Position numbers and translations under genes: made by a program
The notes under the pieces: model-generated
Told to the model about the DNA's origin: nothing
What the model saw: only the letters and a program-made list of their open reading frames with translations
The model's database searches: none
From: Ktedonobacter sp. SOSP1-85
GTDB lineage: Bacteria; Chloroflexota; Ktedonobacteria; Ktedonobacterales; Ktedonobacteraceae
Direction: 5' to 3'
Assembly (NCBI RefSeq): GCF_016587415.1
Contig: NZ_BNJI01000001.1
Coordinates: 2,085,501-2,149,500, forward strand
Length of the DNA stretch: 64,000 nt
Part shown: piece after piece, positions 15,664 to 24,923 of the stretch
Layout: the number at the start of each line of letters is the position of its first letter
Position numbering within the stretch: position 1 is the first letter of the stretch

Positions 15664-18600
15664 ATGTCCGAAGTCGAGCTGCAACAAATCGGCTCTTATC
15701 CCATCACCACCACACTTCATACCGGCCCAACCAGCACCACCTACCTGAGTCAGCAGCGCAAAAAAACGCTCCTCATCAAGAAGTTCCATGCTCCTCTCAG
15801 CGACACACAGGCGCAAGAAGCCTTTCTCGCACGCGCCAAACAGCTAAAAAAGCTGATCAACCGCAATATTATCAGAACCGTGGACGCGGGCCTGGATGGC
15901 AAGCACCCCTACCTGGTCATGAACTACCAGGCGGGGCAGAGCATTCGCGAGCGGTTTGCGCCAGGGAAACAATACGCTCCCGATGAAGTACGCTTGGCGA
16001 TCTCGCGGAGCGCCTCGGCTCTGAGCTACGCCCATACCCATCACGTCATTCACGGCAATCTGTATCCCGAGATCCTGCTGATGAGCGAGAATAGCGAGAT
16101 TCTCCTGACCGATTTCGCGCTTCAGCTTCCTACGCCCGATGCTCCCTTTACGCCTGAGCCAGGGGCACTCCTCTACATGGCACCCGAACACTTGCGAGGT
16201 ACGCCCGACGATGCCAGCGACCAGTACGCCCTGGCGGTTATGCTCTACGAATGGCTCTGCGGGCGCCGTCCCTATGAGGCAACTGAACGCGATGAACTCC
16301 TACGCCAGCAGGAAGAAACCGCTTTCCCTATGCCCAGCACGCTAAATCCTAAGATTACACCTTATATCGAGCATGTCCTGGTACGCGCGCTTGAGCGTAA
16401 ACCCCGGGAGCGCTTTGGCCGCATTCAATCATTGGCTGATAACTATATTCGCGCCCTGATGCACCAGCCGATCCAGGAGGCCACGCCCCTGGCCCCCGCC
16501 AGATCCATCTTGACGACACCACCACCGACACCAGTGGCCCCGGAACCCATACCTGAAGAGCCCGCTCGGACACCGCTGCTGGCGAACCCGCCAATGCACC
16601 AATCAGTCAACAAGCAGAGCGAGGCACAGGAGCCAGCCCCCGCAACGTTACGCATCACGCGGCGCAAGCAGAGCGAGGCCGAGGCAACTGCCGAGGCGGC
16701 CAGGCCAGCCGCGATTCCCCACTCGCTGCCGCTTACGACCATGGCCAGTACGCCCGAACCCAGGCAGCCTGCCGAGGACGAAGGCGAGAGTTCGGAAACC
16801 GCCAGGCTCTATCGCCAGATTACGGCCGATCTCTGCCAGGGCGGCGTGCTTTCGCGACGCCTGCCAGGCTATGAAGAGCGCCCGGCCCAGATCGAGATGG
16901 CGCGCACCGTGGCGCGCGCCCTCACACAGAACATTCCCGCAATCATCGAGGCCGGCACCGGTACGGGTAAGTCTCTGGCCTACCTGGTTCCCGTCGTACG
17001 CTCTGGCAAGGTCGCCATCATCAGCACGGCCAATAAGGCCCTGCAAGAGCAGCTCTTCTACAAAGATATTCCCTTTGTACAGAAGCACATTCAGCCCTTT
17101 GAAGCCGCCCTGGTCAAGGGTGTCAATAATTATCTCTGCATCGACCGCATGGAGACCGAGCGCGTCGGCATGCAGTTTTATACCAAAAACAAGGAGTTTC
17201 AGCGCCTGGTCGACACGGTCAATGATCCCGAGTCGACCTTTACTGGCGACTTCGAGACGCTGGACTTTCAGCTAGCAGGCGACGTCCGGGGTCGCATCGC
17301 CACGGATAGTGACCAGTGCGCCTGGAGTAAGTGTACCTATTTCTCTGACTGCTATGTGCGCCAGATGCGCGAGCGCGCCGAGCGAGCACAGGTCATCGTC
17401 GTCAATCATACGCTCCTGCTGCTGGACGCAGCCATGGGCGGCTTCTTGCTGCCTGAGCGCGACGTGATCATCCTGGACGAGGCCCACCATCTTGAAGAGG
17501 AGGCCACGCGCTCCTTTACGATTACCATCAGCCCGGGCCAGGTACAGACCCTGCTGGCCCAACGCATGCTCAAGGATCATAGCCAGGTCAGCCTGCAAGA
17601 TGATGCCTTCCGCGCCGCGCAGAATATGTGGGTGAGCCTGGAACAGGTCGCCGATCCCGGCTATAAAGGGCGTATGAACTTAGAGCAACCACTGGAAGAG
17701 GGCCTGCGCCTGGCTTCCGCCCTCTCAGACCTGGCGGACTCTCTGCGCAAACAGCGCCCCAAGGACCTGCCAGAGAAAGAGGGGCAACTCTATGACAAGC
17801 TGCTCAAGCGGGTTCAAAACCTCTCCGAGAACGTGCGCACCGTCTTCTCGGTTGCGGAGACCGACAAATTTGTCTACTACGTTGACCGCGTAGAGGGGGG
17901 ACGTGGAGGCGCGCTCCTCCAGGCCTCGGCCTCGCCCCTGGACGTTACCAGCTGGCTCAAGGAGCGCCTCTTCAATAAGTGCAACGTTATCTGCACCTCG
18001 GCAACCCTGGCGACCGTCAATCCGACGGCCTCCAGTCCCGAGGAACGCGCGGCAAACTTCCACTATTTCCGTCGCCGCGTTGGCCTGGAACCGGAGGAGC
18101 GTCCTGAGGTCCAGGAGAACATCCTGCCCCTGGCCTTTGACTACGAGAGCAATTCCTTGCTCTACCTGCCGCGCCACCTGCCCGCGCCCACCTTTGGTGA
18201 TGGCCTGGGAGACTACCAGCTCGCCATCGCGCGCGAGATGTATTCCCTGGTCAGACTTTCGCAGGGGCGTGCCTTCCTGCTCTTCTCCAGCAAGCGCATG
18301 CTCGATTTCGCCTATGAAATAATGGAAGAGCACCTGCTAAACCTCAATCTCCCCTGCCTCAAACAGGGCGAGATGACGCGCATGGAACTCACGCGGCGCT
18401 TCCGCGAGGAGAAAGGCTCGGTCCTCTTCGGCCTGAAAAGCTTCTGGGAGGGCGTGGACATCGCGGGCGACGCCCTCTCCCTTGTCGTCATCGACAAGCT
18501 CCCCTTTGATCCACCCGACGACCCGGTCCACGAGGCCCGCGTCGCTCAGATGAAAGCCCGAGGCGAGAACTGGTTTGGGACCTATGTCTTGCCACAGGCC

Positions 18601-18795
18601 GTCCTGCGCCTCAAGCAGGGTATTGGCCGCCTGCTACGCACGCGTAGCGACACTGGCGTCATGGCCATCCTCGATACGCGCCTGCATACCAAGGGCTATG
18701 GCAAACTCGTGCTCAACGCGCTGCCACCCGCGCAGCGCTCATCCAACCTGCGTGACGTCCAGGGCTTCTTTAAAGAGAAGGCGCCAGTGGGATAG
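15664..18795 (+). CDS. protein kinase-like (pseudokinase) domain fused to a DinG/XPD-type helicase
   Basis: A 1043-residue fusion. Residues 10-265 form a Hanks kinase-like domain with LLIKKFH (Lys), YMAPEHLRG and DQYALAVMLYEWLCGRRPY, but the catalytic loop reads HGNLYPEILL instead of HRDLKPENIL and the metal loop reads DFA, so phosphotransfer is unlikely. A Pro/Ala-rich linker (about 270-400) follows. The helicase part has Walker A EAGTGTGKS near 430, an Fe-S set of Cys492, Cys552, Cys557 and Cys563, DEAH at 605-608, and C-terminal motifs FLLFSSKRML, SFWEGVDI and QGIGRLLR. DinG enzymes unwind DNA, including R-loops and damaged substrates. The start at 15664 follows GAGGAG. An N-terminal kinase-like domain is not usual in this family. 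Confidence 0.85.
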   Translation: MSEVELQQIGSYPITTTLHTGPTSTTYLSQQRKKTLLIKKFHAPLSDTQAQEAFLARAKQLKKLINRNIIRTVDAGLDGKHPYLVMNYQAGQSIRERFAPGKQYAPDEVRLAISRSASALSYAHTHHVIHGNLYPEILLMSENSEILLTDFALQLPTPDAPFTPEPGALLYMAPEHLRGTPDDASDQYALAVMLYEWLCGRRPYEATERDELLRQQEETAFPMPSTLNPKITPYIEHVLVRALERKPRERFGRIQSLADNYIRALMHQPIQEATPLAPARSILTTPPPTPVAPEPIPEEPARTPLLANPPMHQSVNKQSEAQEPAPATLRITRRKQSEAEATAEAARPAAIPHSLPLTTMASTPEPRQPAEDEGESSETARLYRQITADLCQGGVLSRRLPGYEERPAQIEMARTVARALTQNIPAIIEAGTGTGKSLAYLVPVVRSGKVAIISTANKALQEQLFYKDIPFVQKHIQPFEAALVKGVNNYLCIDRMETERVGMQFYTKNKEFQRLVDTVNDPESTFTGDFETLDFQLAGDVRGRIATDSDQCAWSKCTYFSDCYVRQMRERAERAQVIVVNHTLLLLDAAMGGFLLPERDVIILDEAHHLEEEATRSFTITISPGQVQTLLAQRMLKDHSQVSLQDDAFRAAQNMWVSLEQVADPGYKGRMNLEQPLEEGLRLASALSDLADSLRKQRPKDLPEKEGQLYDKLLKRVQNLSENVRTVFSVAETDKFVYYVDRVEGGRGGALLQASASPLDVTSWLKERLFNKCNVICTSATLATVNPTASSPEERAANFHYFRRRVGLEPEERPEVQENILPLAFDYESNSLLYLPRHLPAPTFGDGLGDYQLAIAREMYSLVRLSQGRAFLLFSSKRMLDFAYEIMEEHLLNLNLPCLKQGEMTRMELTRRFREEKGSVLFGLKSFWEGVDIAGDALSLVVIDKLPFDPPDDPVHEARVAQMKARGENWFGTYVLPQAVLRLKQGIGRLLRTRSDTGVMAILDTRLHTKGYGKLVLNALPPAQRSSNLRDVQGFFKEKAPVG

Positions 18796-18986
18796 AGTGC
18801 CCCTCCCTGGTGCCTTCTCTTTCTGACATGCAATAAAGCTTATCAATTGATAGATATGCATCGTCATAAGCTCAAACGCCCCTAAAATACCAACGGTAGA
18901 CAAAGCCTGCGCGAACAACTACAATAGAAAGTGCATTCCGACACGCGACACGTTGTTTTATTCTGATGGTACAGGGGAGTTCGCGC

Positions 18987-20375
18987 ATGAGCAAAATTAA
19001 GATGCGATGCATCACCTGCGGCAAGTGGTTTCAGTCGGCAAATGCTAAAGAAGTAACTTGCCCCGATTGCACGCAGAAGGCTAGGAAAGAAAAATTAGCG
19101 GCGAAAAATGCGCCGCCCGCACCAGCTAACAGGCCTGTTGGCCCAGGCACAACACGTCAGACACCACCACCCAAACCGAAAGCTAAGCCTGAGCAAAGTG
19201 GTACCAGTCATTGGTTTGATGCCCTGGATGATATTAAGGTCGCAGAGCCCGACCAGCCAGCACGCCCCAAACCACAGCTACCCTCTGGACCACGCGAGAC
19301 ACAACATACACAACAGCCAAATGGCTTTAACGCACCACCATCGCCCCCATCTGCTCCTGGAGCGCGTCCGCAAGAGCACGGGCCAGGCGAGGCACATCAC
19401 GGCGAGCGTGGATATGGCCAGCGCGGACCAGGAGGTTATCATGAAGGTGGCCAGCGTGGACCGGGAGGCTATCGTGAAGGTGGTCCGCGCGAGGGTGGAT
19501 ATAGCCGTGGCCCCGGTGGCTACCGCGAAGGCGGGTATAATCGTGGCCCAGGCGGTTATCGCGAAGGGTATCAAGGCGGCGGTCCGCGCGAAGGCGGGTA
19601 TAATCGTGGTCCAGGCGGCTATCGCCAGGGCGGCGATCAGAGCCAGCCAGGCCCCTATGGCCAGCGCCCACGTCCTCCCTATGACAATGGCGCGGGACGT
19701 GGTCCCCGACCCGAGCGACCAGGACAGGGTCGTCCCATGCCCAATCGCCCTCTCAGAGGCAAGCCTGGACGCCCCGCAGCAGCAATCACTAAGCCCAAAC
19801 GCGAAAAGATTCCGCCGCCTCAGCCCTTTGAGCCTTCGACCGAACAAGTGGAGAAGGTTGAGCAGCGCTATCTAGAGCTCGCGAAACCCTCGGAATATGA
19901 TGGTATCCGCACCCAGATCGCCACCGAGGTAGGTATCCCCAAAAAAGCGGTCAAGAAAATTATAAAGGACCTGCGCGACCGTCAACATATGCCGAGCTGG
20001 TGGGAGGTACAGACCTATAAAGGGAGCAATGAAGAGCTGGAGCGCATCAAAGAGGCCTACCTGCCGCTACTCCCCATTCCCCCCGTTGGCGTCCATAAAA
20101 TTCTTGCGGAGAAGCTCTCGGTCAAGCCAGGCGTCGTATACCAGGCCATTAAAGCCATTCGCCTGGAGATGAACCTGCCGCAGTATAACGATCCCTCACT
20201 GCATGGCGACTTTAACGCGAGTCACCATCAGCCAGCTAATGGGCAACAAAAGACAGGCGCAACCCAACAACCTGAGGGCACCACATCAGCTTCCACTCCC
20301 TCCGAGGAGGAAAAGCCAGCCGCCTCGGCGGAAGCCCCTGTCCCAACAGAGGCCCACGAACAGACGACAAACTAG
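18987..20375 (+). CDS. zinc-ribbon protein with RGG/GY repeat region and C-terminal helical DNA/RNA-binding-like region
   Basis: A 462-residue protein. Cys8, Cys11, Cys25 and Cys28 form a zinc ribbon (CITCGKWF...CPDC). Residues about 60-135 are Pro/Gln-rich. Residues about 137-265 are tandem repeats of the type RGPGGYREGG, like the RGG/GY regions of eukaryotic RNA-binding proteins. The C-terminal region (about 285-420) contains two repeats of a helical unit (EYDGIRTQIATEVGIPKKAV; VGVHKILAEKLSVKPGVVYQ) resembling helix-turn-helix motifs. An acidic, low-complexity tail closes it. Nucleic-acid binding is inferred. GGGGAG precedes the ATG at 18987, preferred over one at 18966. I know no characterised homologue. 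Confidence 0.75.
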   Translation: MSKIKMRCITCGKWFQSANAKEVTCPDCTQKARKEKLAAKNAPPAPANRPVGPGTTRQTPPPKPKAKPEQSGTSHWFDALDDIKVAEPDQPARPKPQLPSGPRETQHTQQPNGFNAPPSPPSAPGARPQEHGPGEAHHGERGYGQRGPGGYHEGGQRGPGGYREGGPREGGYSRGPGGYREGGYNRGPGGYREGYQGGGPREGGYNRGPGGYRQGGDQSQPGPYGQRPRPPYDNGAGRGPRPERPGQGRPMPNRPLRGKPGRPAAAITKPKREKIPPPQPFEPSTEQVEKVEQRYLELAKPSEYDGIRTQIATEVGIPKKAVKKIIKDLRDRQHMPSWWEVQTYKGSNEELERIKEAYLPLLPIPPVGVHKILAEKLSVKPGVVYQAIKAIRLEMNLPQYNDPSLHGDFNASHHQPANGQQKTGATQQPEGTTSASTPSEEEKPAASAEAPVPTEAHEQTTN

Positions 20376-20421
20376 CAAACAGCCAGAGTTATTCTGTGCG
20401 CGACTACCGCGAACGCGGTCC

Positions 20422-20455
20422 CGAGAGGGGGAAGCCAGCAGGCAACCCCCTCTCG
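20422..20455 (+). terminator. 10-bp hairpin after the RGG-repeat gene
   Basis: CGAGAGGGGG (20422-20431) pairs with CCCCCTCTCG (20446-20455), 47 nt past the stop. There is no U-tract. Confidence 0.5.
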
Positions 20456-20528
20456 CTTGCTACAAGCGTGCCACGGGTAGCCTATAGCGCGTATACTCAT
20501 AGAGAATAGTACTGTCTAATGGTCCTTT

Positions 20529-20633
20529 ATATGTAGACGCGTGCGCTTGCCCCCGAATGGGGGTTAGCAGCGTTGTGCCACTATGTAGATGCGTGCGTTG
20601 TGCCCTTGAGGGTATTCAGCAGCGTCGTGCCAC
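20529..20633. repeat. two diverged ~52-bp tandem repeats
   Basis: Unit 1 (about 20529-20581) and unit 2 (about 20582-20633) share TATGTAGA-GCGTGCG at the start and CAGCAGCG/TTAGCAGCG..TGTGCCAC or CGTGCCAC at the end. Unit 1 contains GCCCCCGAATGGGGG, the core of the dispersed element seen at 51961, 55689 and 60146. The start and end motifs recur in the hairpin at 35653-35717. The repeats lie just upstream of the HIT gene. Confidence 0.6.
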
Positions 20634-20654
20634 GTTGAAAGGTTGATAAGTTTG

Positions 20655-21005
20655 ATGGAGAATTGCCTCTTCTGTAAAATTGTCACGGGCGAGATACCGA
20701 GCAAAATTGTCTACCAGGATGATCATGTCGTCGCCTTTGAAGATATTCATCCCCAGGCCCCCGTACATCTCCTGGTCATTCCCACGCGTCATATCGCCTC
20801 TATGAGCGACATTCAGCCAGACGATGGTCCGGTCCTGGCCCAGATCTTTACCGTCGCTAAACAGATCGCCCACGAGCGCAAGTTGGAGGATGGCTACCGC
20901 TTCGTCACCAATGTAGGCCCTCATGCAGGACAATCCGTACTTCACCTGCATTTCCACCTGCTTGGCGGCAAGCCAATGGGTTGGCCACCCTTTCCTCCAA
21001 GATAA
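20655..21005 (+). CDS. HIT family nucleotide-binding protein
   Basis: A 116-residue histidine-triad protein. The triad is seen near the C terminus as HLHFHLLGG, and the N terminus has the usual NCLFCKIVTGEIPSK with a CxxC zinc pair whose partners are in the body (HPQAPVHLLVIPTRH). HIT proteins hydrolyse nucleotide-phosphoramidate or similar bonds. The ATG at 20655 is preferred over an upstream TTG at 20643 because GAAAGG gives better spacing. It precedes the glycosyltransferase operon by 11 nt and may be co-transcribed with it. Confidence 0.9.
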   Translation: MENCLFCKIVTGEIPSKIVYQDDHVVAFEDIHPQAPVHLLVIPTRHIASMSDIQPDDGPVLAQIFTVAKQIAHERKLEDGYRFVTNVGPHAGQSVLHLHFHLLGGKPMGWPPFPPR

Positions 21006-21016
21006 AGGAATTGTTC

Positions 21017-22186
21017 ATGCGTATTGCAATTGACTATACCGCGGCCATCAGGCAAGGGGCAGGCATTGGCACCTACGTCCGTCGCCTGGTGGACGCGATG
21101 CTTGATCAGGACACCACCAACGCGTATACACTTTTGACCAGTGGGCGCCCAACGCAGGAGCAACCATTCCCAGAGGGAGGGCGAGTGCGTGGACGCAGCG
21201 TGCTCATCCCGGACCGCTATCTCAATATTCTCTGGTATCGCTGGCGCGTGCCACTCACCGCGACCCTCTTTACAGGCGCCGCAGATATTTATCATGGCCC
21301 AGACTTTGTGCTACCACCACTTCCCAAGAAGACGCGCAAGGTCGTCACCATTCATGATGTAGCCTTTCTTGAGCACCCCGAATACGCCGCTCCTTCGCTG
21401 TCTGCCTACTTAAAAAAAGTTGTTCCCGAGGCTCTGGAGGAGGCGGATGTCATTGCTACGGTCTCGCACGAGGTCAGCCGTACACTCATTAAACATTTTC
21501 AGGCCCCGCGCGAAAAGTTGACCGTGATTCCTAATGGCGTTGGCAGCTACTTTAAGCGCGTCACCGATCCTGTGCTGCTTGAGTCCACGCGCAATAAGTT
21601 TGGCCTGAAAGCCCCCTTTCTGCTGGCCGTGGGAACCCTGGAGCCACGCAAGAATCACCTGGGCCTGATCAAGGCGTATTATCAGCTCTACCAGCAAAAG
21701 AAGGCCCCCGCGATGCTGGCGATTGCAGGCGGGAAAGGCTGGCTCTACGACGAGACACGCGAACTGGTGCAGCAACTCAAACTAGAGAAGCGCGTGCGTT
21801 TCCTGGGCCGTGTGAGCGACCTGGAGCTGGTACACCTGTATAGCATGGCGCAGATCTTCGCCTTTCCCTCGTTCTTCGAGGGCTTTGGCATTCCGCCGGT
21901 TGAGGCCATGGCCTGTGGCGCGCCTGTTATTACCTCCAATATCTCCTCCCTTCCCGAGGTCGCGGGTGATGCCGCGCTCCTCGTCGATCCCCATAATATC
22001 GATGAGCTTGCACATGCCATCGCACGCCTGAGCGGTGACGAACAGTTACGCAATGACCTACGCCAGAAGGGCTATGCGCAGGCCCAAAAGTTTACCTGGG
22101 AGCAATCAGCCCGTAAAATGCTCTCAGTATATCAACGCCTCTATGAGGGGAAAACCAATTTCTCAGACGAGGACGCCCTTTCATGA
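21017..22186 (+). CDS. glycosyltransferase family 4
   Basis: A 389-residue GT-B fold glycosyltransferase. The N-terminal acceptor domain opens with the glycine-rich IRQGAGIGTYVRRLVDAM. The C-terminal donor domain has LAVGTLEPRKNHLGLIKAY and the EX7E motif in FFEGFGIPPVEAMACGAPVI, followed by SSLPEVAGDAALLVDP. The ATG at 21017 (MRIAIDYT) follows AAAGGAA. It is the first of three GT4 genes, overlapping the second by 4 nt. The set probably builds a cell-surface or secreted glycan, with sugar identity unknown. Confidence 0.9.
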   Translation: MRIAIDYTAAIRQGAGIGTYVRRLVDAMLDQDTTNAYTLLTSGRPTQEQPFPEGGRVRGRSVLIPDRYLNILWYRWRVPLTATLFTGAADIYHGPDFVLPPLPKKTRKVVTIHDVAFLEHPEYAAPSLSAYLKKVVPEALEEADVIATVSHEVSRTLIKHFQAPREKLTVIPNGVGSYFKRVTDPVLLESTRNKFGLKAPFLLAVGTLEPRKNHLGLIKAYYQLYQQKKAPAMLAIAGGKGWLYDETRELVQQLKLEKRVRFLGRVSDLELVHLYSMAQIFAFPSFFEGFGIPPVEAMACGAPVITSNISSLPEVAGDAALLVDPHNIDELAHAIARLSGDEQLRNDLRQKGYAQAQKFTWEQSARKMLSVYQRLYEGKTNFSDEDALS

Positions 22187-23340
22187 AAATAGGTATAAAC
22201 GCGCTTTTCTACCAGCATCCCGCATCCGGGACTGGACAATATATGTTCCACCTGCTCGATGCGCTCAGCGCCATCGATCGTCAGAATGAATACGTCCTTT
22301 TCGGGCCTCAGCCAGCCAGCAATACGACTTCATCCTATCCCTATGTTGTGCAACCCGTGCCAGCCTTCGCGCAGCGCAACGAGAACCTGCGCAAAATCTT
22401 TTGGGAGCAGGTGACGGCTCCGACCGCGGCGCGCAAAGCCAGGGTCGATGTGATGCATGTCCCCTATTTCGCGCCACCGCTCCTGCCACGCGTGCCTACG
22501 GTTGTCACTATTCATGACGTCATTCCCTTGCGTCTCCCGGCCTACCTGCCCAACAAGAAGGTCCAGGCGTATATGAACCTGGCTGCCAGAGCCGCGCATA
22601 ACGCGACCGAGGTGATTACGATCTCCCAGCATGCCCGGCAAGACATTATTGAGGTACTCAAAATACCGGAGGAGCGCATTCACGTCATTTACCAGGCTGC
22701 TGGCGAGCAGTTCCAGCCCATTCGTGATCCCGAAGTGCTGGCTCGGGCCAGGGAGCGCTATGGCCTCAACGAGCGCTATATCTTCTACCTGGGGGGAATC
22801 GACCAGCGTAAGAACGTTCCGCAACTGGTGCGCGCCTTCGCGCAACTCTATAAGCGACTGGGGGATCCCGATTTACAGCTCTTTATCTCCGGTAATCCCG
22901 ATAAACAGAGCGGGCCTTTCTTCCCCGATCCACGTCCCGTGGCTCGCGAGCTGGGAATCGAGAAGCAGGTCATCTGCCGCTTTGTCGAAGATGAAGATAA
23001 GCCTACTATCTATAGCGGGGCCAGGCTCTTTGCCTTCCCCTCGCTCTACGAGGGCTTTGGACTCGATCCCCTGGAAGCCATGGGCTGTGGCGCCCCGGTG
23101 GTATGTTCCAATCGCACCTCGCTGCCCGAGGTGGTGGGCGATGCCGCGCTCCTGATCGATCCAGACAACCTGAATGAGTTCGTGGATGCCATGTATCGCG
23201 TCCTTACTGATGAAACCCTTCACGCCGACCTTAGCGCCCGCTCGCTTGAACGCGCCAAAGCCTTTAGCTGGCACACAACAGCGACACAGACGCTCAACGT
23301 CTACGAGCAGGCCTACAAACGCACCCACCTTAAACAATAA
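22183..23340 (+). CDS. glycosyltransferase family 4
   Basis: A 385-residue paralogue of the preceding enzyme, coupled to it by an ATGA overlap at 22183. It shows the loop HPASGTGQYMFHLLDAL, the donor-domain start FYLGGIDQRKNVPQLVRAF and the EX7E region LYEGFGLDPLEAMGCGAPVV with SNRTSLPEVVGDAALLIDP. The similarity along the full length suggests a tandem duplication with divergence. It probably adds a different sugar in the same pathway. A 30-nt gap separates it from the third enzyme. Confidence 0.9.
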   Translation: MKIGINALFYQHPASGTGQYMFHLLDALSAIDRQNEYVLFGPQPASNTTSSYPYVVQPVPAFAQRNENLRKIFWEQVTAPTAARKARVDVMHVPYFAPPLLPRVPTVVTIHDVIPLRLPAYLPNKKVQAYMNLAARAAHNATEVITISQHARQDIIEVLKIPEERIHVIYQAAGEQFQPIRDPEVLARARERYGLNERYIFYLGGIDQRKNVPQLVRAFAQLYKRLGDPDLQLFISGNPDKQSGPFFPDPRPVARELGIEKQVICRFVEDEDKPTIYSGARLFAFPSLYEGFGLDPLEAMGCGAPVVCSNRTSLPEVVGDAALLIDPDNLNEFVDAMYRVLTDETLHADLSARSLERAKAFSWHTTATQTLNVYEQAYKRTHLKQ

Positions 23341-23370
23341 TTACCTAGCAAACAAAAAAGAGAAATAGAT

Positions 23371-24492
23371 ATGCGTGTACTGATGATCTCAAAGGCCCTC
23401 GTTGTGGGGACCTCACAGAAAAAGCTTGAGGAACTGGCGAAATGCCCAGGCGTCGAGCTGACCCTGGTAACGCCTCCCTACTGGCTTCATGATGATGGCA
23501 GTAAGCTAACCCTTGAGCGGCTCTACACCAGCGGCTATCACATAATCGAGACGCCCATGCGCTTCAATGGTCGCTACCACCTGCACTATTATCCAGAGCT
23601 GGGCAAGATCATGCGCGAGGTGCGACCAGACATCGTCCATATCGACGAGGAAGCATACAACTTCGCCACCTACCACGCGATGCGCCTGGCGGTCAAGCAT
23701 AAGGCACGCCCCCTCTTCTTCGCCTTCCAGAACCTCTACCGCGAGTATCCTCTCCCTTTCCGCCAGATGGAGCTTTACAACTATAAGCACGCCACCACGG
23801 CCCTGGCGGGGAACCAGGATGCCGCCGATGTCTTGCGACGTAAGGGCTACAAGGGCAGCCTGCATGTCATTCGCCAGTTTGGCATTGACCCAAGCATCTA
23901 CCAGCGTACGCTGCCTCCACGAGAGCATAAAGCGAGCGAACCCTTCCTCCTTGGCTATGTGGGGCGTCTGGTCGAGGCCAAAGGCCTGCCTACCTTGATT
24001 GAGGCCCTCCCCAAGCTTCCTGACTACTGCCAGGTCGTCTTTGTTGGGGTCGGCCCCATGCGCGAAGTCCTGGAGAAGCAGGCTGCCGAATTGGGCGTTG
24101 CCGAGCGTGTCACCTTCAAGGGGAGCCTACCCAGCTATGAAATTCCCCGCGTGATGCAGGAGATCGACGTTCACGTCCTCCCCTCGCTGAGCCGCCCCAA
24201 CTGGACGGAACAGTTTGGCCGCGTCCTGATTGAGGCCATGGCCTGCGAAACTCCGGTTATTGGCTCTAGCTCAGGCGAAATTCCCCTGGTGCTTGGTGAT
24301 GCTGGCCTGGTCTTTAAGGAGGGTGACGCCGATGCGCTAAGCGCCTGTGTGCGCAAGCTCCTGGATGACCCCGCCCTCTACAAAGATCTCGCCAAACGCG
24401 GTCGCCAGCGCGTGCTTGAGAACTATACACAGGAGCAGATCGCGAAACAGACCTATGATGTCTACCAGGAGATGCTGGCAACATCCGTCTAG
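23371..24492 (+). CDS. glycosyltransferase family 4
   Basis: A 373-residue GT-B enzyme, more distant from the two upstream. It has GYVGRLVEAKGLPTLIEALP at the start of the donor domain and EQFGRVLIEAMACETPVIGS with GEIPLVLGDAGLVF near the end. The N-terminal domain includes PDIVHIDEEAYNFATYHAMR. It resembles mannosyl- or glucosyltransferases of exopolysaccharide clusters, but the sugar cannot be assigned. AAAAAAGAGAAATAG precedes the ATG. A hairpin 2 nt after the stop ends the three-gene operon. Confidence 0.9.
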   Translation: MRVLMISKALVVGTSQKKLEELAKCPGVELTLVTPPYWLHDDGSKLTLERLYTSGYHIIETPMRFNGRYHLHYYPELGKIMREVRPDIVHIDEEAYNFATYHAMRLAVKHKARPLFFAFQNLYREYPLPFRQMELYNYKHATTALAGNQDAADVLRRKGYKGSLHVIRQFGIDPSIYQRTLPPREHKASEPFLLGYVGRLVEAKGLPTLIEALPKLPDYCQVVFVGVGPMREVLEKQAAELGVAERVTFKGSLPSYEIPRVMQEIDVHVLPSLSRPNWTEQFGRVLIEAMACETPVIGSSSGEIPLVLGDAGLVFKEGDADALSACVRKLLDDPALYKDLAKRGRQRVLENYTQEQIAKQTYDVYQEMLATSV

Positions 24493-24493
24493 A

Positions 24494-24550
24494 AGGGTAT
24501 GGATGTGCGATGATCGTGGCGAACGCCCGGCCATCGCACATCCATACCCT
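24494..24550 (+). terminator. 19-bp perfect hairpin ending the glycosyltransferase operon
   Basis: AGGGTATGGATGTGCGATG (24494-24512) pairs perfectly with 24532-24550 around a 19-nt loop. It begins 2 nt after the TAG of the last glycosyltransferase. Confidence 0.75.
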
Positions 24551-24923
24551 CCTAAACGCAAATAACCTCTTCCCTATGCTCCTATCAGAGGCACAATTTC
24601 CTTATTTTCTACCAACCAGGCAAGAAAAAGCTTTTCTTACCCTTGTATGCTTTCTTGGCCCTATGTTATACTTGCTCTAATAAGGTGATGTTGCCTTACC
24701 CCTGGGCTAAGTTGCTCATACTCCGGTGCTGCCCATACGCAAGGTCAGAGCCTTGCGCACTCAACCTTCGCCTACAAACCAGACCAGCCCCTCACAAGGG
24801 AACTATGCACAGCTTCACAGCAATGACTACGACGTTCGCTGTTTGATCGTCGCTACAAACAGGCTCCAACGCAGGTGCCCAGTACCCTCTTAGACCATGA
24901 TTATCTATTTGGGAGGACACTGC
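24551..24923 (+). other. long leader/spacer upstream of gltB
   Basis: 373 bp without a credible gene. It contains the promoter at 24643-24672, leaving an untranslated leader of about 245 nt before the gltB ATG. Local pairing such as GCAAGG..CCTTGC near 24739-24756 is visible. I recognise no known riboswitch, including glutamine-responsive motifs. Confidence 0.45.
24643..24672 (+). promoter_or_regulatory. promoter for gltB
   Basis: TTGTAT (24643-24648) and TATACT (24667-24672) are separated by 18 nt. No other good promoter was seen between the preceding terminator and gltB. Confidence 0.5.

Noticed and set aside
24551..24923. Possible glutamine riboswitch in the gltB leader
   Set aside because: No glnA-type or downstream-peptide motif consensus was found by eye; only generic hairpins are present.
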